Source: Anopheles merus (Eukaryota > Arthropoda > Insecta > Diptera > Culicidae). Taken from it: a stretch of 64,000 nucleotides of DNA. The stretch covers positions 36,883,442-36,947,441 of the forward strand of contig NC_054082.1 in NCBI RefSeq assembly GCF_017562075.2. The letters are read 5' to 3'. Both the position numbers and the translations under genes were made by a program. This document shows positions 52,635 through 64,000 of the stretch, piece by piece (within the stretch, counting starts at the first letter, position 1; every line of letters starts with the position of its first letter). The notes beneath the pieces were generated by a model, which saw only the letters and a list, made by a program, of their open reading frames with translations, did not search any database and was not told where the DNA came from.

Positions 52635-52729
52635 ATGGAGGATCAGATTACCATTCAATTCACGGGCGAACGGGGCAAAAAGCTTACCATTCAAATGTCG
52701 ACCGATGCAAATATGTTCAGCCAGAGGTT
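52635..52729 (+). CDS. Candidate first coding exon, product unknown
   Basis: ATG at 52635 gives MEDQITIQFTGERGKKLTIQ, then MSTDANMFSQ, ending at a possible donor AG|GTTAAT. Alternating hydrophobic residues (ITIQF, LTIQM) suggest beta strands, and codon choice looks protein-like. Just upstream (52559-52580) is a CAG-rich stretch, common in mosquito 5' UTRs. The donor is weak, and reading on gives an unremarkable tail ending in a T-run. No downstream exon was identified, and I do not recognise the sequence. Confidence 0.3.
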
Positions 52730-55700
52730 AATGTTACTTCATCACAAAGAAATACATTCGTCTACGATCGCTTTGATCTACAAACATGCTTCAGCAACCG
52801 TAGATTACCTGTGCGGTTTTTTTTTCTCTCTTTCTTTATAATCAAACATTTCGTAATCGATTAGGGCCCGGGATAGCTCCATCCATTTATTAAATTATTT
52901 TTCAACCCTCTTTAAGGGAAGGCCAACGAATGCCTTCACGAAAAAGGAAACCCACCAGGGACCATCTTCTTCCCAGCAGCGCTTCGACACTGCCGTCTGA
53001 TTCATTCGCGACCACCGTAGTCCGCAATGGAATCGAAGTTTCAATTCCCCGATCCTTCAGCCGAGGTGGACAACCACCTGCTACGAACCGCACCATATTC
53101 GGAGAGCGGGATCTTCGGCGTGCTTTAAAGCTTCCGTTTCCTAACCCGGTGTGGATACAATCTTCGCCTAAGCGACCGACACCGGGTACGCTCGCCGCCA
53201 TTCCATTCAATACGATTGCCATCTTTACAGTTGCGGGATGATGCTTACCTTTTCTGTGGTTGTGATGTTTTTTCATGTATATCCCACCTTTTATTTCACA
53301 CTCCCCCCCCCCTTGCATCTGGGCACCTGTCCATGCGATACTTTCTTTCACGCAGAGATGGCGAGACCCGAGACGGCGATTGCGTGTGCTTATTTCCTTT
53401 TTGCCACCCGATGCGATCCCCTTTTCCGGGCAGACACTCATCCAATCAACCTTTAAAAGGGTTGCCACGGGGGGGATTCACAAGAACAAGCGCAAAAAAT
53501 AAACCCACAAATGTGTGGTACCATCTTTAGTGTATTGAACACTCACAGTAAACCCGACATAATGCTTCTACCCTTTTCTTCCATTTTAAAATCGACCCAC
53601 GGTCGTGAAGGATACTACGAACGCATGAATCACTATGCCGTCTTCTAGATTTGGTTGTGGTTTTTATATCTCTCTCACTCACACACATCCAAACATACTC
53701 CTTCTTTTACATCAGCTTACGATACGCATCAAACCGTAAACCATTTTCCCAACTCCCTCTCTCGCTATTGCCTAATGCGGTAGAAGCAATTTTTCCTCAA
53801 TCAAAGGCACTGGGCACTGATTTTCCACTCCACACGCCTAACGCTTATCGTACGGTGGCAGTGAGCGCGTACAGACGAATGCTAAAATCGACTCGCTCCA
53901 TAATTGATTACCATTTTCAGCCATTTCAACCAGCCATCAATGAATCAACAAACCGTCCGCCGGGCATTCGGCATTTCCTTGCCCATACCGGGTCAGCCCT
54001 TTCTTTGGGTCGTATTTTGTATTTACTGCTTTTTTTTGTTGCTCTTCACCTATCTCACTCTCGTCTCGCCACTCCTTGGGACAAAACGACTGTGCAATTC
54101 GTTTCAGCGAGCCTAAAACGAGTGGCCCCACCTTCACTGACACATTGGGAAGGAGGCTAATGAATGAAACGGTCGATTGGATGAATGAATGACAGTCACT
54201 AGGTATACCCATTTGCCATCAAAGAAAGTCACAGCTAACCGTGGGGAAGAGTCAGCGGGGGACTAAAATTAACTTCCATTCATTGATCGGTTAGGGCCAC
54301 CCGGGCAAAAATGGCGACACACAGACCGACTAATTTAGGCTAGCCTCGGGGACCGGTTCGTCTTTTCCGACGCTCGCAAGAGAACGAGAGAAAGAGAAAG
54401 ATCTTTACTGTCGCCGTCTTGGCTGATTGCTTTCGATTTCCGGTTTCGATTCATCCCGGTCATCGGCGGATACTGCAACACACACACAGAGAAAGACAAA
54501 ACGAAAAGTGTGTCAAACTGGTGACCGGTTAGGGTGGATCGGATGGTTCATGTTTTCTCTATCGCTTTATGCTGTCAGATCCACATAATAGAGTATAAGC
54601 ATAGATTGAAACACTTTGAAGTGTTTGCGGGTGTCCCTGAATATAAGGATATTATCACAACACAGATTGTAAGTAAATGTAAATTTGATGTTCCTCGTTA
54701 TTATTACATCAAACCTTCCCGTGGCCATAGCAGCGACGTAAACAGCATCCTCCCTCTCACTGTCTCAACGTGGCTAGCCTTAAGCTGCGAATATTATCCG
54801 CGGTAAACTCAATAAACCTTCTCGCGCACATGAAATTGAAGCGAACAACAACAAAAATCCCACAAGAATTTTACTCTCCGTCATTTATCCAGCATAACTT
54901 GCGCCATACCACACTGTACGCCGATAATGAGTGCAGAAATTCCAGTGCAGCTAAACGCTTCATGGTACAGCAAACAAACAAAAAAATAGGAACCCAAAAC
55001 GTCCCTGACGCTCCAAACGAAAATAGCGAAACCCGAAACACCACGAAACCACTTGCAATGTCATCAGGGTAGAGGAAACATTCCAACGCTTACCAACCAC
55101 CAACGTCGTTAAATTATTGCTTCAACATGGGTGAAGGTGAGGGCAAAAAACCACACACACACACTCAAACACACTTAAGGAACATCCTGAGCAGCGAGCG
55201 TGAACCCCGTGAACATAATGTGTGACTGACGGCTCTCGAGATGGTTCAACGTGTGCACGAGGAATAGTGGTTAAAGCGCCAATGATGGTACCACAACTAT
55301 TCCAAAGTTTGACTACTTTTTATGTTTCCAAAGCATCGTAATAAAATTGAGACCACGCCATCAAAGTTTTGGTATTTGCTGTGGTAAGTGGAAACGTGTT
55401 ACTGTATTTTAGAAGCACTTCCAGGATTAATACAAAAGAAGATCCATTTTTTGTTGGATTACACCCGGTTCAATCATCAACCTCTCACAGCAGGAGGAAC
55501 AGCTCCACAATCAACCCTCATTGCAGTGCGACTAGAAGGCGCCATTCGAAACGATGCGTCCTTGTTACATATGCTACATGTACATGTACATGTAATCTTC
55601 CCCATTGCTCAACAATAAAGCGAACCTAACCATTTCCGAATGATGAGTGCCTTCTCGCTGTATTCTTCCCAGCACTTACAGCGCTAGTTAATCCTTGCCT

Positions 55701-57068
55701 TCATTCTCCCGTATCTTACTGCACTATTTAACGTCCTTCCAAGAACCCGATAACTGGGAGCATGAACCGTCTCCAGAAACACGTCAAAGTTATTATCCTT
55801 ACCCGCCACCAACGAACCAACCACGTACAAAGCCGCTCGGTTCAGCGCAATCGCTACCGATCAGGAAGGAAAACAAGTGCAAAAGAAAGTGTACATGCAA
55901 AAAAAAGGCCAATGTCTCCATATATTCTCATTTTTTCACCAACCCCCTGAAGAGCTGCATCACTTCAGGATGCGCTCGGCTCTACCTCTACCAGGCCCAT
56001 TGCTCCAACGGGCATCGACCGCACGCGCGACGAAGATGGTGTCGTGCCTTTAGAGACCGGGAACGATGCTCCTCGGCAAACGGGGTTAAGTGGGTGGAAA
56101 ATGTGTGACAATCATGAGCTTCCTGCCACCTTCCAGACACTTGAGCGGTGGAGATCTTTGCACGTTCACTCACACAAAGGGGAGACAGTTTACAGCCGCT
56201 CTTTACACTGTGCGCGTTCTGCGTGCATTGCTCTTAGTTGCAGACCATATCCATTTATTACGATGATGGTTCCCTTTATTTTGGCAATAACTGGCAGGGA
56301 TCTTGCAGCAAAACTTTCAATTTTGGTAGATTTTTTTTTTGGTCAACATTATGCAAATGAAAAAAGGTTATCCCTTTTTGCCAATCGTTTTCGTGCGGTC
56401 TCGCGCAATAGCTCCAAAATAATACAAAAATTATACAGGTCATTTTTTCGGATTGGTTAAGGTTTTTTTTTCATTGTACATTGGCAGGTTCGTAGCGTAG
56501 ACACTCATTTTCCTAACGTACTAGATGGTTACTACAGTTATTCACCGCAGCGTTGTAGGACCGGGCTCATCCCTAGAATTTCATGTGAGCGCCGTACGTT
56601 CCCGCTACGAACGGATTCAATAATACCAGCCATTCTTAAGGGCATGAAAATCCATTTATTATTCAGAAAGAACGGCTTCGGCCGTATTGCAAATATAAAT
56701 ATATTAGAGCAACAATTCGATATGCATGCATCCAAAACTTTACGAGTATTATTATTTCACTTCTACAGATATTTAATTAAACAAATGTACAATCAATACA
56801 GATAGCACATTGACTAAATGGGGTTTCGATTAGAACAATAAATTAGATCGTTTAGTATATTATTTCACCAGAGAGCACAAAAGGTTGAATAGTAGAAAGA
56901 CTTACTGTTAAATTAATCACTTTTCATCTTATTCGCCCAGGAAATGTTATAAATGTTGCGCCGGACTACGGAAGGACTACAAATTTTGCGCCAAATGTCG
57001 AAGAAGGAAGAAATAAATGATTATGTGGTTTAATTGTACGTTCAATTTCTTGTTTTTACAATTTCAAT
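52730..57068. other. No gene recognised
   Basis: 52902-53468 is open on both strands but lacks any family signal. 54543-54668 reads as a possible 42-codon exon start ending at GTAAGT. 56700-57060 is AT-rich. Confidence 0.4.
56672..56685. other. Five-pair hairpin with UUCG loop
   Basis: ACGGC-TTCG-GCCGT would form a C(UUCG)G tetraloop, an exceptionally stable RNA fold. It sits near the end of a GC-richer patch (56540-56690) inside AT-rich DNA. The patch could be an unrecognised interspersed repeat. Confidence 0.4.
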
Positions 57069-57329
57069 TCAAACATACTGTTGTATCTTTTCGATGAGTT
57101 TATTATCAATTTGCCCACTTACCGACTCCTGAGCGCATTTGCAATCGTTCCAAACCGAAAAGTCACCATTTAATGCAACACATTGCGCAAAGTCTGAAAC
57201 GAAACCGCGGTCTGGCATATTTGGTACAGATTTGTGGCAAAACATATTTACAAAGCCACAATACGGTTTGATATTCCTTTTTCTTTTGCTTGTCATTGAC
57301 CACGCGGTGCACAGCGGCATCCGTTCCAT
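57069..57329 (-). CDS. Small Cys-containing ORF, unknown function, divergent from the ZAD-like exon
   Basis: ATG at 57329 gives 86 codons: a basic N-terminal part (MTSKRKRNIKPYCG), then Cys in PYCGFVNMFCHKS, FAQCVALNG and NDCKCAQES, ending EKIQQYV. Six Cys in about 60 residues, spaced in pairs, look unlike random DNA. A donor-like GTAAGT follows CAQES at about 57122, so the true exon may stop there and the last residues may be intron. No signal peptide is seen from this ATG. I do not recognise the family. Confidence 0.3.
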   Translation of the reverse strand: MERMPLCTAWSMTSKRKRNIKPYCGFVNMFCHKSVPNMPDRGFVSDFAQCVALNGDFSVWNDCKCAQESVSGQIDNKLIEKIQQYV

Positions 57330-57410
57330 GTGTGTGATGAAAGCTGCACTCCGTGACGCTTCACATGAAAGTGATTTAAAGCGTTAACGCGATGTGGTTC
57401 TTAGCCCCTC

Positions 57411-57418
57411 TGACGTCA
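57411..57418. promoter_or_regulatory. Perfect CRE palindrome (TGACGTCA)
   Basis: The full CREB/ATF consensus lies between two divergently oriented candidate starts (57329 on minus, 57439 on plus), about 20 bases before the plus ATG. In that place it could serve a shared promoter. The motif is exact, but its use is inference and depends on the two ORFs being real. Confidence 0.35.
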
Positions 57419-57438
57419 GCGACCAAGAGTGGAACCAT

Positions 57439-57499
57439 ATGGACGAGCTGTGCCGTGTTTGCGCAAAGCAAAAAAAAATCAAGTGCAACCATGAACAAG
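57439..57499 (+). CDS. Candidate first coding exon of a ZAD-type zinc-finger gene
   Basis: ATG at 57439 opens MDELCRVCAKQKKIKCNHEQ followed by a strong donor CAAG|GTAAGT at 57499/57500. The LCRVC pair within the first eight residues is how zinc-finger-associated domains (ZAD) of insect C2H2 factors begin. The second ZAD Cys pair and the zinc fingers are not found in the rest of the window. The first downstream acceptor (CACAAAG, ~57547) leads to a stop after seven codons, so the next exon may be beyond a longer intron or this copy may be incomplete. The frame is also open upstream (DVSDQEWNH), so an earlier start is possible. Confidence 0.4.
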
Positions 57500-60400
57500 G
57501 TAAGTTCAATAAATTGCTTTTACTTGTTTCCTTCACTCACCACAAAGAGCGTCTCGTGCAAAAACAGTAGTCCTTCGCTGTTGTCGTGTGGGTCGTTTGA
57601 TGCGAAACATTTATCACTTGATTTCGCTGCCGGTTACGAATTTCATTTCTGTAATGTGTCATGTTGCTGACGGTTGCGCTATTTGCCCAAATCATTTACG
57701 TTCTGCACACATAATTTTCTCGCTTTCCATAAAAGACCAATATTCATTACGCCACCCCGGTCCGGCATTCGCTTCCCGCGGCGTTCGGGCGCCATTTGAC
57801 CGTTCGTCCCGAACATATGTGTGATATGAATTCATATTGCTCTCATAAACATTTCTATTTATACGCTCGCAGCTGTGCTGCTTCTGCTGCTCAGAGGGGG
57901 GATGAAATCGGGATCTAATTCCACCCACCAAAGCAACCCACCCTGCTGCCATCCTGTTTCAATTCCCATTCTCTTACGCCACCTTCTCTCATCATCAACT
58001 CATCGATCGGTTCGTGATCGTTCCGTTCTCACAGCAGCTAAAGCTAACACACAATCCCGGGAGAAAAATGTCTCATCATAATTCACCATCCACATCACGT
58101 CCTTCAACGGGGGTCCCGTCCCCGCCCGGCCACCGTCATCAGCATGTTCTCACCGTGCCGACCGGTGACGAGGGGTAAGAGTTATTCATTGTTCGATTCT
58201 GTCGCATCCCGGTAGCGTAATCGAACCGGCAGGAAAATCATATTAGCTTATTGAATCCTTCACACTGCCCGGTCGTCCCGGAAGCCGTCCTGGAGGGACA
58301 TGGAGACCGTCCGGTGAAAGCTTTCGTGACCCGTACCTAGTCAAAACTGCCCGAAACCGGGAAGCCTGTGGCATCATGCGACAGCCGAACGTCACCATCG
58401 TGTGGCAATAAAATGGAACATGTCTCTTCTCTTTCACTATTTTATTGCATCACCGAGGGTAGGCGGGAGGTCGGCAAACTAACATAAAAGCTCGCCTCCA
58501 GCACGCCACGGTGTCATCGAACGGGTTGCTTTGGCTTTCGATGGCCCAATCGATTCCTTCCGATGCCTGCCACGGCTCCCTCTCGGAGAAACAATGCCTG
58601 GTCGATTGTTTACGACTGACACAAACCCCTTTCTGCTGGCACCCAGTATCGTGGCAGGACGGGTTTGGATCGTGAACGACAATACTACTATTGCTATGCG
58701 ACTGAACAACGAATCATGCAATGAAGACATTCCAATCAACGATTAGTTTACGATACGACAACATGAAATAACACACAAAACCCCGGAAGAAAGTAACGTG
58801 CAGCGCGGACAGATCCGCACGACAGTAACATATAACTCCAAAAACAGACATTCACGTCCGCCACGTCAGTTTTGGTTTTGTTTCGTTGGTTGTCCCGCAA
58901 TCGCCAAACCATGTGTTGTGTTTTTAATGTGCCTGCAGCGAAGGGTTCTGTGGTTCGTATGTGATTGTAAGGAGAAGCCGTGGGAACGGTTCGATTTTTA
59001 CATTTTACACAAGTCCAGCTCGGGGGCAGTTTAACGATACCGAAGTGAAGCCGATGTCCACTCTTCAGCGCATCTCATTGGCTGGCCTTCTGCAGGGGGT
59101 GGCTGTTGTTTGCCAGAGCACATAAACGGCGCCGGTACAAAAGAATTCACAACACATATCACGTTGGAAAAAGAGACCGGGAAGCACAATGAACTTGTTT
59201 TCTACTTCGTAAAGCTTGAAGCCTTCTTGTCGTCTAGCTGTCGTTCTAATAGGGATCGACAATCAAGCGCTATTATGACGGCCAAAGATTCTGTGCCTCG
59301 AATCCAATACGTTGCGGAACACAAGAATCATCTCACACAAGAACCAAACAGTTCTTTCGAATGCTAAATGATGTAGACCGAATACCAAAACAGCAACAAC
59401 TACCACTACACTGCAATGACAACCGACACCCAACCAAGCTGTGCGCTCGGTTGGATCTCAACGTGTAGCTGGCCAGAATGCACGGGAATGTGGTGGTTGA
59501 ACGCCATCAAAATGCTCATTAAAAACATCACGCCACCGCAGGGAGCCATGCTGAGTACGGCCTGCTACTTAATGCTACCGCTGGTTCAACGCAGCCTGGG
59601 TTAGAGCGTTTACGAGCGCTCCATCCCGTGCGCCATCCCGGAATCTACGTCTCCGTTTATGGTTAGAAAGTAATCAGAAACGCGACCATTTATTTGAGAG
59701 TGTTGCGCAAATGGGGCCGCAGCGCAACAGGACCGATTGCCCACCATTACCGCCCAATGTGTCATGTGGAGGAGATCGTGTGAAAAAGCGCGTAAATAGC
59801 CACTCAATCGACTCAGAAATTTTCAGACGACGCGCAAATGCGACAAGCCTCCGCAAGTTTGAAACCGCTTCCGGGTGGTGTTGATCGACACCGACCGGCC
59901 TCGCTATGTGTTACGGATCAAGTATCGATGTGCGACCCCAGCGGACATTAATGCGTTTCACGTTCCTTCTAATCACTACAGCCGGGGGCCGATTTTTGGT
60001 GAGAATTTGATGCTGTCAGACGGGAACGGAGCAGTCTTAACCATATTCCCTCCCGTAGCCAGATGTGTTTGGGACGAAATTGGGTTACATTTGGGACGTG
60101 TCTTTGCGTATGTCGTTTCGTTTGGTTTTTTTGTTTACAGATATGGAAATTCCAAATAAAGATTTCTTCCACGCCAGTTAAAGTTTCTGGTTCGGCATGA
60201 ATCCATCTGGAAGAAGTTTGCTTATTTTACAGAGTCCATTTATCAACTCCGGACTAATGGGTGTGACCCCCCACTCGACATGTGGGGCAAAAAGAACACA
60301 GACAGTTAATTAAGACGCGTTACAAATTGGCTGGCAAATTGAGACGAAACAAACCGAACCACAGATTCAACTATCGGTGATGGTTTGGTTTCTGGTTTGA

Positions 60401-63400
60401 AATCATTGCTGGGTTCAATGTGCATAAGCTAAGTTGCAGTTTGCTTGCTTGAGGTAATAAAAACATAACTCTTGAAGTGGACAGTAGGTCACGTTGCTTA
60501 ACAAACAGTTTCATCCTGTTAAATTTATCAATAATAGGCACCAGTTCACACTCGAGCGTTTACCAAGTGTATCGCGCCTACGCCTTCCGGTACGTTCTTA
60601 ACAGTTCGCCTGCACAAACCAACCAACCTCGGTCGCAAAGAACCTTTAGCAGAGCAGTTGCCCTCTTCTCACTTCTTACCTTCTTTCAACGCGCATACAG
60701 TCAAGGGCATTGTGAACGAGCGTAACGACGACCCATCCGAACCAGCCGCGATTGTTAACGATCTAATTTCCACTGATTGTGTGCCGCGCATTAGCTTGAA
60801 AGTGATCCTGTAGTGAGGTGTTCTATCATGAGGATGGCACGCAACCAACAAACCATTCATTGCAATCCCTTCGGACAATAGCCATGGCATAGGCTACTGC
60901 ATCCTAGTGCTTGAGTAATTTTAATTCCCTTTCTCATGAGTTCTCTACAGAAAACACTACGAAAAAAACCTTGCGGATGATCCTCAAGAAATTGTCCAAA
61001 CCCCAGCAAACCTGTTTGATATTCTGAACGTCTCACTAGGGCCAGCGAGAGACTGTAAACTTAATCATGTACTGAATCATACACACACATACACATACCA
61101 AACGGGTCAGCAGTGGGTGGGCTACGACACTACGTGCAGAAACATCGCAATAATCTTCCTGCCAGCTGACTAGCTGCCAGTTTCTGTTGGAATGTGTTGC
61201 CACTACCATGCCTTTCCACTTGTGCTAATCATTCCCGGGGGTCATTTATCTGCATTGCTGGGCCATGAGTGGTGTCGCCCGTCATTCACGGAATCTGCCA
61301 CCACCACCAACCTTGAACATTTGGATGATCCGATTTCATCCCACATTGGCCAATGATCCGGGAAGTTATCGGCCCACAGAACTTCGGAGCGCACGAATGC
61401 GGCATCGGAAGCGTGGCACAAGCGGGAATTGAGTTCCAGCGCAATGATGCAGCTGCAGCTACAATTAGCATATCTTTACTTTGCCACTCTGGAAGAAAGT
61501 TTTCGAAGAACCAGTAAAAACGATAAGCCCTGCACAGTAACCGCGGTGGACAGTGAGAGACGATCGGCGATCGTTTACTTTCCCATTCGCATCTGGCCAG
61601 CTGGGTGGTTTAGCGGCAATCAAACGGATAATTTCAACGAACTGTCTCTCGCACCGGTAACAGACTCTGGCGGCTAGCTTTGTGTCGCGCCGAATTATCC
61701 AATTTAGGACGCCCGGCAAACAGCTTAATCCGTTTTCTCTGTCCCGGTATTCTTGATAGCGCTGCTCGTGAGGTCTTTCTAAGGCCCCCACACGAAATGG
61801 GAAGGATCACCTTGATGAAAGGGACAGGAAAGTAAGCCGCATAGAGACGAGACGATTGCTTTGAGATGAGCTAGATTGGATAATCAAATCGGATCGCGTG
61901 ATAATGGACTACGTTGATCTACCAACGTCGTGGCACTTGTGATCTGTCTAATTTGTGAACGTATCAATGCTTTCAACTTAAATGTTTCTTAACATTTTAA
62001 CTTATCCTGCCTTTCATAGCCATACATTAATCAATAATGACTTTAAACTACGGACAACGTACCATGATGACAGAAATTAATACAGCTCCCTATCAATTAG
62101 CCTATACCAAAGACCTACACATCACCTGAAGTCTGCTCAATAATTGCACCGATTTGTCCCGCACGTACTCACGCCTGCGACGGTCTGCAAATCTCTTCAT
62201 CACAGAATGATTAATCGATCGCACGACAACCGAACGTATGGTCACACAATGTTTCGTTTATTTATTGTACCCGATGTATTTGCTTGCCTTTTGGTACAGT
62301 GAAAAATGATCACTTCACTTGCCACAGTAGGTTCCGAGTTCAACAACAGAATGGTGAAAAATATTTACACTAGGCCGGTAGGAACACATCACATTTCCAC
62401 GCCCAACACCTAACTGCTGCATCGTAACGAGAGCAGAGACCAGCCCCGGGGAAAAATCAAGGGAAAAACTATATCGGATAGGAGGCGTACCGGTATAGTA
62501 GAGCACTCGGTGTGCCACCCGCTGACAGTTATTGATTACGGGATATTCATTTCACACGCCATGCGCGAACGCGGTGTGCTACGCGAAATCCACGACGCAC
62601 ATTCGCGAAGTGCGATACGCATACTGTACGCAATAAGACTGTACGCATACGGTACCATAGAACATATACGGGAGTCGTAAAAATGCCCCCGTCTGGACTG
62701 GCATTTATGTGGCAGGTGCGTTGATGCGTGATTTCGGTGACAGCATAAATTATCTGTCAGTACCTGGTGAAGCTTTTGGAGCAAAAGGGGTTCTGTGCGT
62801 GTGCGGGGTAAAGTGTCCGGGATATGTTTATTATGTGTAAGGCTACTTGTGAGACGAATGGAGTTTTGTATTGTAAGAAAATGCTTGTCAGACTATTTTA
62901 ATTCTCTATCGCAGCCGACATTAATGTTAGAGTGGCGCTACATTTCAATTCAATGAAGTAGCGTGAAGGAAACGTTTCATTGCTTATGAAGTAAAACGGT
63001 TGCTATCCTTCAAATATATCTGCTTGGTGACAGTCGCAATTTGCATGTACCACGACATGTCTTTTTAACATTGATTCTGACATTGATATGTATGCAATAA
63101 GTAAAAAAAGATTCCACAACCCTTGAACACCATGTAAATTCAAAATCGGATCCATCCGTAGGCCTAAGAGGTGAATACAAACATGGTCTATGTGATATAA
63201 ATCAATCCTTTAGCACTAAATATTTCACTGCAAAGCATAACATATATAATCGTCATTAAAAATAGGAAATAGTAACGACGGCTTGTAGTTTCTCCAATCC
63301 TAATCCATGCCTTCCATTACTTCGCTAGATGTGCTCAAAATAACTGTTACGAGGTTGGCTTAAGCACTGTGATTTTTATCTCCCCACAGCGTACCCAAGA

Positions 63401-64000
63401 CACGCCGTGGAAATGTTTGGCCTCGCTTCCAAACAGCTAATCCTCCACAGTTTTGCTAAGACGCTGCTAAGACCTGCAGCGTGTGGTGGAAACCACCGTG
63501 GACAGTGCAAGATGTACGCGAGCGTGCTAAAATAAACCATCGTCACGGCACTGGCTTCAATTGGCAACCGTGGCAACCAAGCACCGACTCCAACGTGTAC
63601 GTATGTGTTTGCGTAAAAAGGGCATCAGATATCCATCTGTCAGAAGGGGCACCGGCTACAGGCAGGTGCCAAATGGGCTAAGATCGATCCGGTAAACCGG
63701 TCGGGTCAGCAAGCAAATGCAAACCGTGCGCGTGCACACACATTCCTTGCGCTTTGCGTGTGATGCAAGACCAATCACCAGTCTCCGCGCAAACCACTCT
63801 TGCCACTGCACCGTAAGGGTTTCTTCCTGCACACGTTGGGCGGATACGGGTAAGGGTGGTTCGAGTTCGGTCGGCGCGCCAGTCCCGGATTTTGCCAAGC
63901 GGCTGCGGTTATCTTCATTGCAGCACCGAGATGCAAAGTGTCGTTATCGACACTGACAGCAACAGGTTGCAATGCGGTGGCCGGTGGGTGAAACCGGACC
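57500..64000. other. No gene recognised
   Basis: I looked here for the missing ZAD half and for C2H2 fingers following the 57439 exon and found none. Open frames are short. 61950-62120 and 62880-63330 are AT-rich. Confidence 0.45.

Noticed and set aside
52902..53468. 188-codon minus ORF overlapping a 104-codon plus ORF
   Set aside because: Both strands are open at once, no domain or signal is visible, and the minus frame lacks a splice context.
53651..54160. 169-codon plus ORF
   Set aside because: It begins at TTG, not ATG, and is a low-complexity mix from CT/CA-rich DNA without protein features.

Overview
The window looks like nuclear DNA of a dipteran insect, most likely an Anopheles mosquito. 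The two clear genes are split into exons by short GT..AG introns. Their closest recognisable relatives are insect proteins, CA/TG microsatellites are abundant, and the mobile-element remnants (RTE-like non-LTR element, hAT-like and pogo-like MITEs, a SINE-like repeat) are of mosquito type. The species assignment is inference; no marker gene is present.

Layout. 1-9490 is gene-poor: one unassigned ORF (1024-1557), the longest TG microsatellite (5396-5480), a SINE-like repeat (7113-7262) and AT-rich DNA. 9491-12509 holds, on the minus strand, six coding exons of a CD36/scavenger-receptor class B protein. A further N-terminal exon probably lies at 22371-22477, which makes 12510-22370 a ~9.9 kb first intron. 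22478-32964 is intergenic and holds two MITEs (24617-24770, 25032-25414) and a decayed RTE-like retrotransposon (29558-30657). 32965-42736, minus strand, is the heparan-sulfate 6-O-endosulfatase Sulf1 in nine coding exons, with a 4.5 kb first intron that carries a degenerate minisatellite. 42737-64000 has no complete recognisable gene. It contains a candidate first exon at 52635-52729 and a candidate divergent pair around 57.1-57.5 kb: a ZAD-type Cys exon on plus and a small Cys-containing ORF on minus, with a perfect CRE palindrome between them.

The two main genes are transcribed in the same direction but are not an operon and no shared pathway is implied. Sulf1 removes 6-O-sulfates from extracellular heparan sulfate and so tunes growth-factor signalling. 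The CD36-type receptor is a two-pass membrane protein of the lipid/lipoprotein-binding class.

Most notable points: a one-base shortfall in a T-run breaks the CD36-type reading frame; Sulf1 carries a ~300-residue Ser/Thr-rich insert at one precise point of its hydrophilic domain; the last two Sulf1 introns place an in-frame stop across their donor sites; and two MITEs with readable target duplications lie close together. I saw no CRISPR array, tRNA or rRNA gene.
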